Part shown: positions 63,439-64,000 of the stretch, piece by piece
Position numbering within the stretch: position 1 is the first letter of the stretch
Layout of the letters: each line of letters starts with the position of its first letter
Source: Saprospiraceae bacterium
GTDB taxonomy: Bacteria; Bacteroidota; Bacteroidia; Chitinophagales; Saprospiraceae
Assembly: GCA_016710585.1 (NCBI GenBank)
Contig: JADJVN010000026.1
Coordinates: 1 to 64,000, forward strand
Direction of reading: 5' to 3'
DNA: 64,000 nucleotides
The notes under the pieces: generated by a model
Database searches by the model: none
What the model was told of the DNA's origin: nothing
Seen by the model: the letters and a program-made list of their open reading frames with translations, nothing else
Program-made: the position numbers and the translations under genes

Positions 63439-64000
63439 CTATTTGTTGGAATTGATAATCGTGGCTAGAACTAATTGGTCATATCTTCCGCCTAATGGCT
63501 TATAATAGCACAGTATTAAATAATCATTTTCAGTCTCATACCAGTTTCCTTCAGTCTCCGAAATATTTATTTTACCATTTTTATCTTGAAGGACATACAT
63601 ATAATTATAGAAACCATTTTTCAATAAAACCTGACAGATATATGCTTTTTTGGTTTCGTCATAGGTCATTTTAAATTCTTCTTTACATTGGAAATCACTT
63701 AATGCGCCATAGATATAAACAGGATCATCAAATTCAATGTTGGATAATAATGTAAAATGTACCATCACATATTCTGCCCTGATGTTGTCTTCTAAAACAT
63801 CATTGCTGGTGCAGATAAATTTTCCATTGATATCTGTATCTGAATAAAAGGGTCTGTATGCTCTTATTTTATCGTGCTCTAACCAACAATGATAATACCC
63901 ACCTCTTTCATCCCAGTAATCAATATCTCTTGTAAGATGAATGACTGTTCTGATATCTTTCCTGCGATACTCTTTCATGCCTTGAAATAAAATTCCATCT
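63439..64000 (-). CDS. Type IX secretion system plug protein (DUF5103), C-terminal part
   Basis: The frame is open to the window edge; the codons before Met at 63978 (DGILFQG) belong to the same protein, so the true start lies beyond 64000. The seen part has MKEYRRKDIRTVIHLTRDID, YWDERGGYYHCW, FTLLSNIEFDDPVYIYGALS, and the strongly conserved end NWYETENDYLILCYYKPLGG, RYDQLVLATIINS. This is the C-terminal region of DUF5103, a T9SS-associated protein thought to plug or gate the Sov translocon. Partial at the 5' side. It lies 130 bp upstream of tolC in the same direction. Confidence 0.85.
   Translation of the reverse strand, partial: DGILFQGMKEYRRKDIRTVIHLTRDIDYWDERGGYYHCWLEHDKIRAYRPFYSDTDINGKFICTSNDVLEDNIRAEYVMVHFTLLSNIEFDDPVYIYGALSDFQCKEEFKMTYDETKKAYICQVLLKNGFYNYMYVLQDKNGKINISETEGNWYETENDYLILCYYKPLGGRYDQLVLATIINSNK

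Overview
The window is AT-rich DNA from a Bacteroidota bacterium, most likely of the Saprospiria/Chitinophagia side of the phylum. The evidence is a type IX secretion system (T9SS) with PorQ, a plug-domain protein and several proteins ending in the Por sorting domain; DUF6029, Omp28 and DUF2490 envelope proteins; a fused E1 alpha/beta 2-oxoacid dehydrogenase; promoters of the TTG...TAnnTTTG type; and almost no Shine-Dalgarno sequences. No phage, integrase, insertion sequence or CRISPR array was seen.

Layout. 1-3.3 kb is a decayed or badly sequenced block holding full-length but indel-riddled rseP and hscB and, on the other strand, an unidentified remnant. 3.4-15 kb carries thrS, small envelope proteins, a LysM/DPBB protein, kdsB, cdd, a secreted M12-like metalloprotease, prmC and a frameshifted AsnB-like protein. 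15-31 kb carries a VWA-like membrane protein, a B12-type radical SAM enzyme, an EamA transporter, a TPR histidine kinase (frameshifted), an E1 plus enoyl-CoA hydratase pair, MscS, PiT and MATE transporters. 31-41.5 kb is envelope-related: a lipoprotein/DUF4956/DUF2490 trio, a secreted M1 peptidase, PorQ (frameshifted), a MORN/YwqK-like protein (in-frame stop), and a TlpA/DUF6029/Omp28 group. 41.5-46 kb is a phenylacetate-degradation operon, paaB-C-D-H-I-J, that lacks the catalytic paaA. 46-56 kb is a run of minus-strand secreted or outer-membrane proteins, many broken. 56-64 kb has a vanadium-haloperoxidase-like lipoprotein, a sortilin/BNR-type T9SS protein, a TolC/HlyD pair and the end of a T9SS plug protein.

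Two features stand out. First, four intergenic sites (about 7.67, 46.0, 51.7 and 53.2 kb) hold strictly 7-bp-phased degenerate arrays of the form (A/T)AGTNNN, usually as two inverted arms, and in each case the array abuts or closely follows the stop codon of a minus-strand envelope or T9SS gene; two sites also share a core of about 30 bp. Second, at least ten genes are interrupted by single frameshifts or in-frame TAA codons while their products remain recognisable beyond the break. Several of these lie in A/T homopolymers. Sequencing error, recent pseudogene formation and transcriptional slippage are all possible and cannot be separated from one sequence.

Housekeeping and metabolic genes (thrS, prmC, kdsB, cdd, the paa genes) are intact; most broken genes are envelope or secretion genes.
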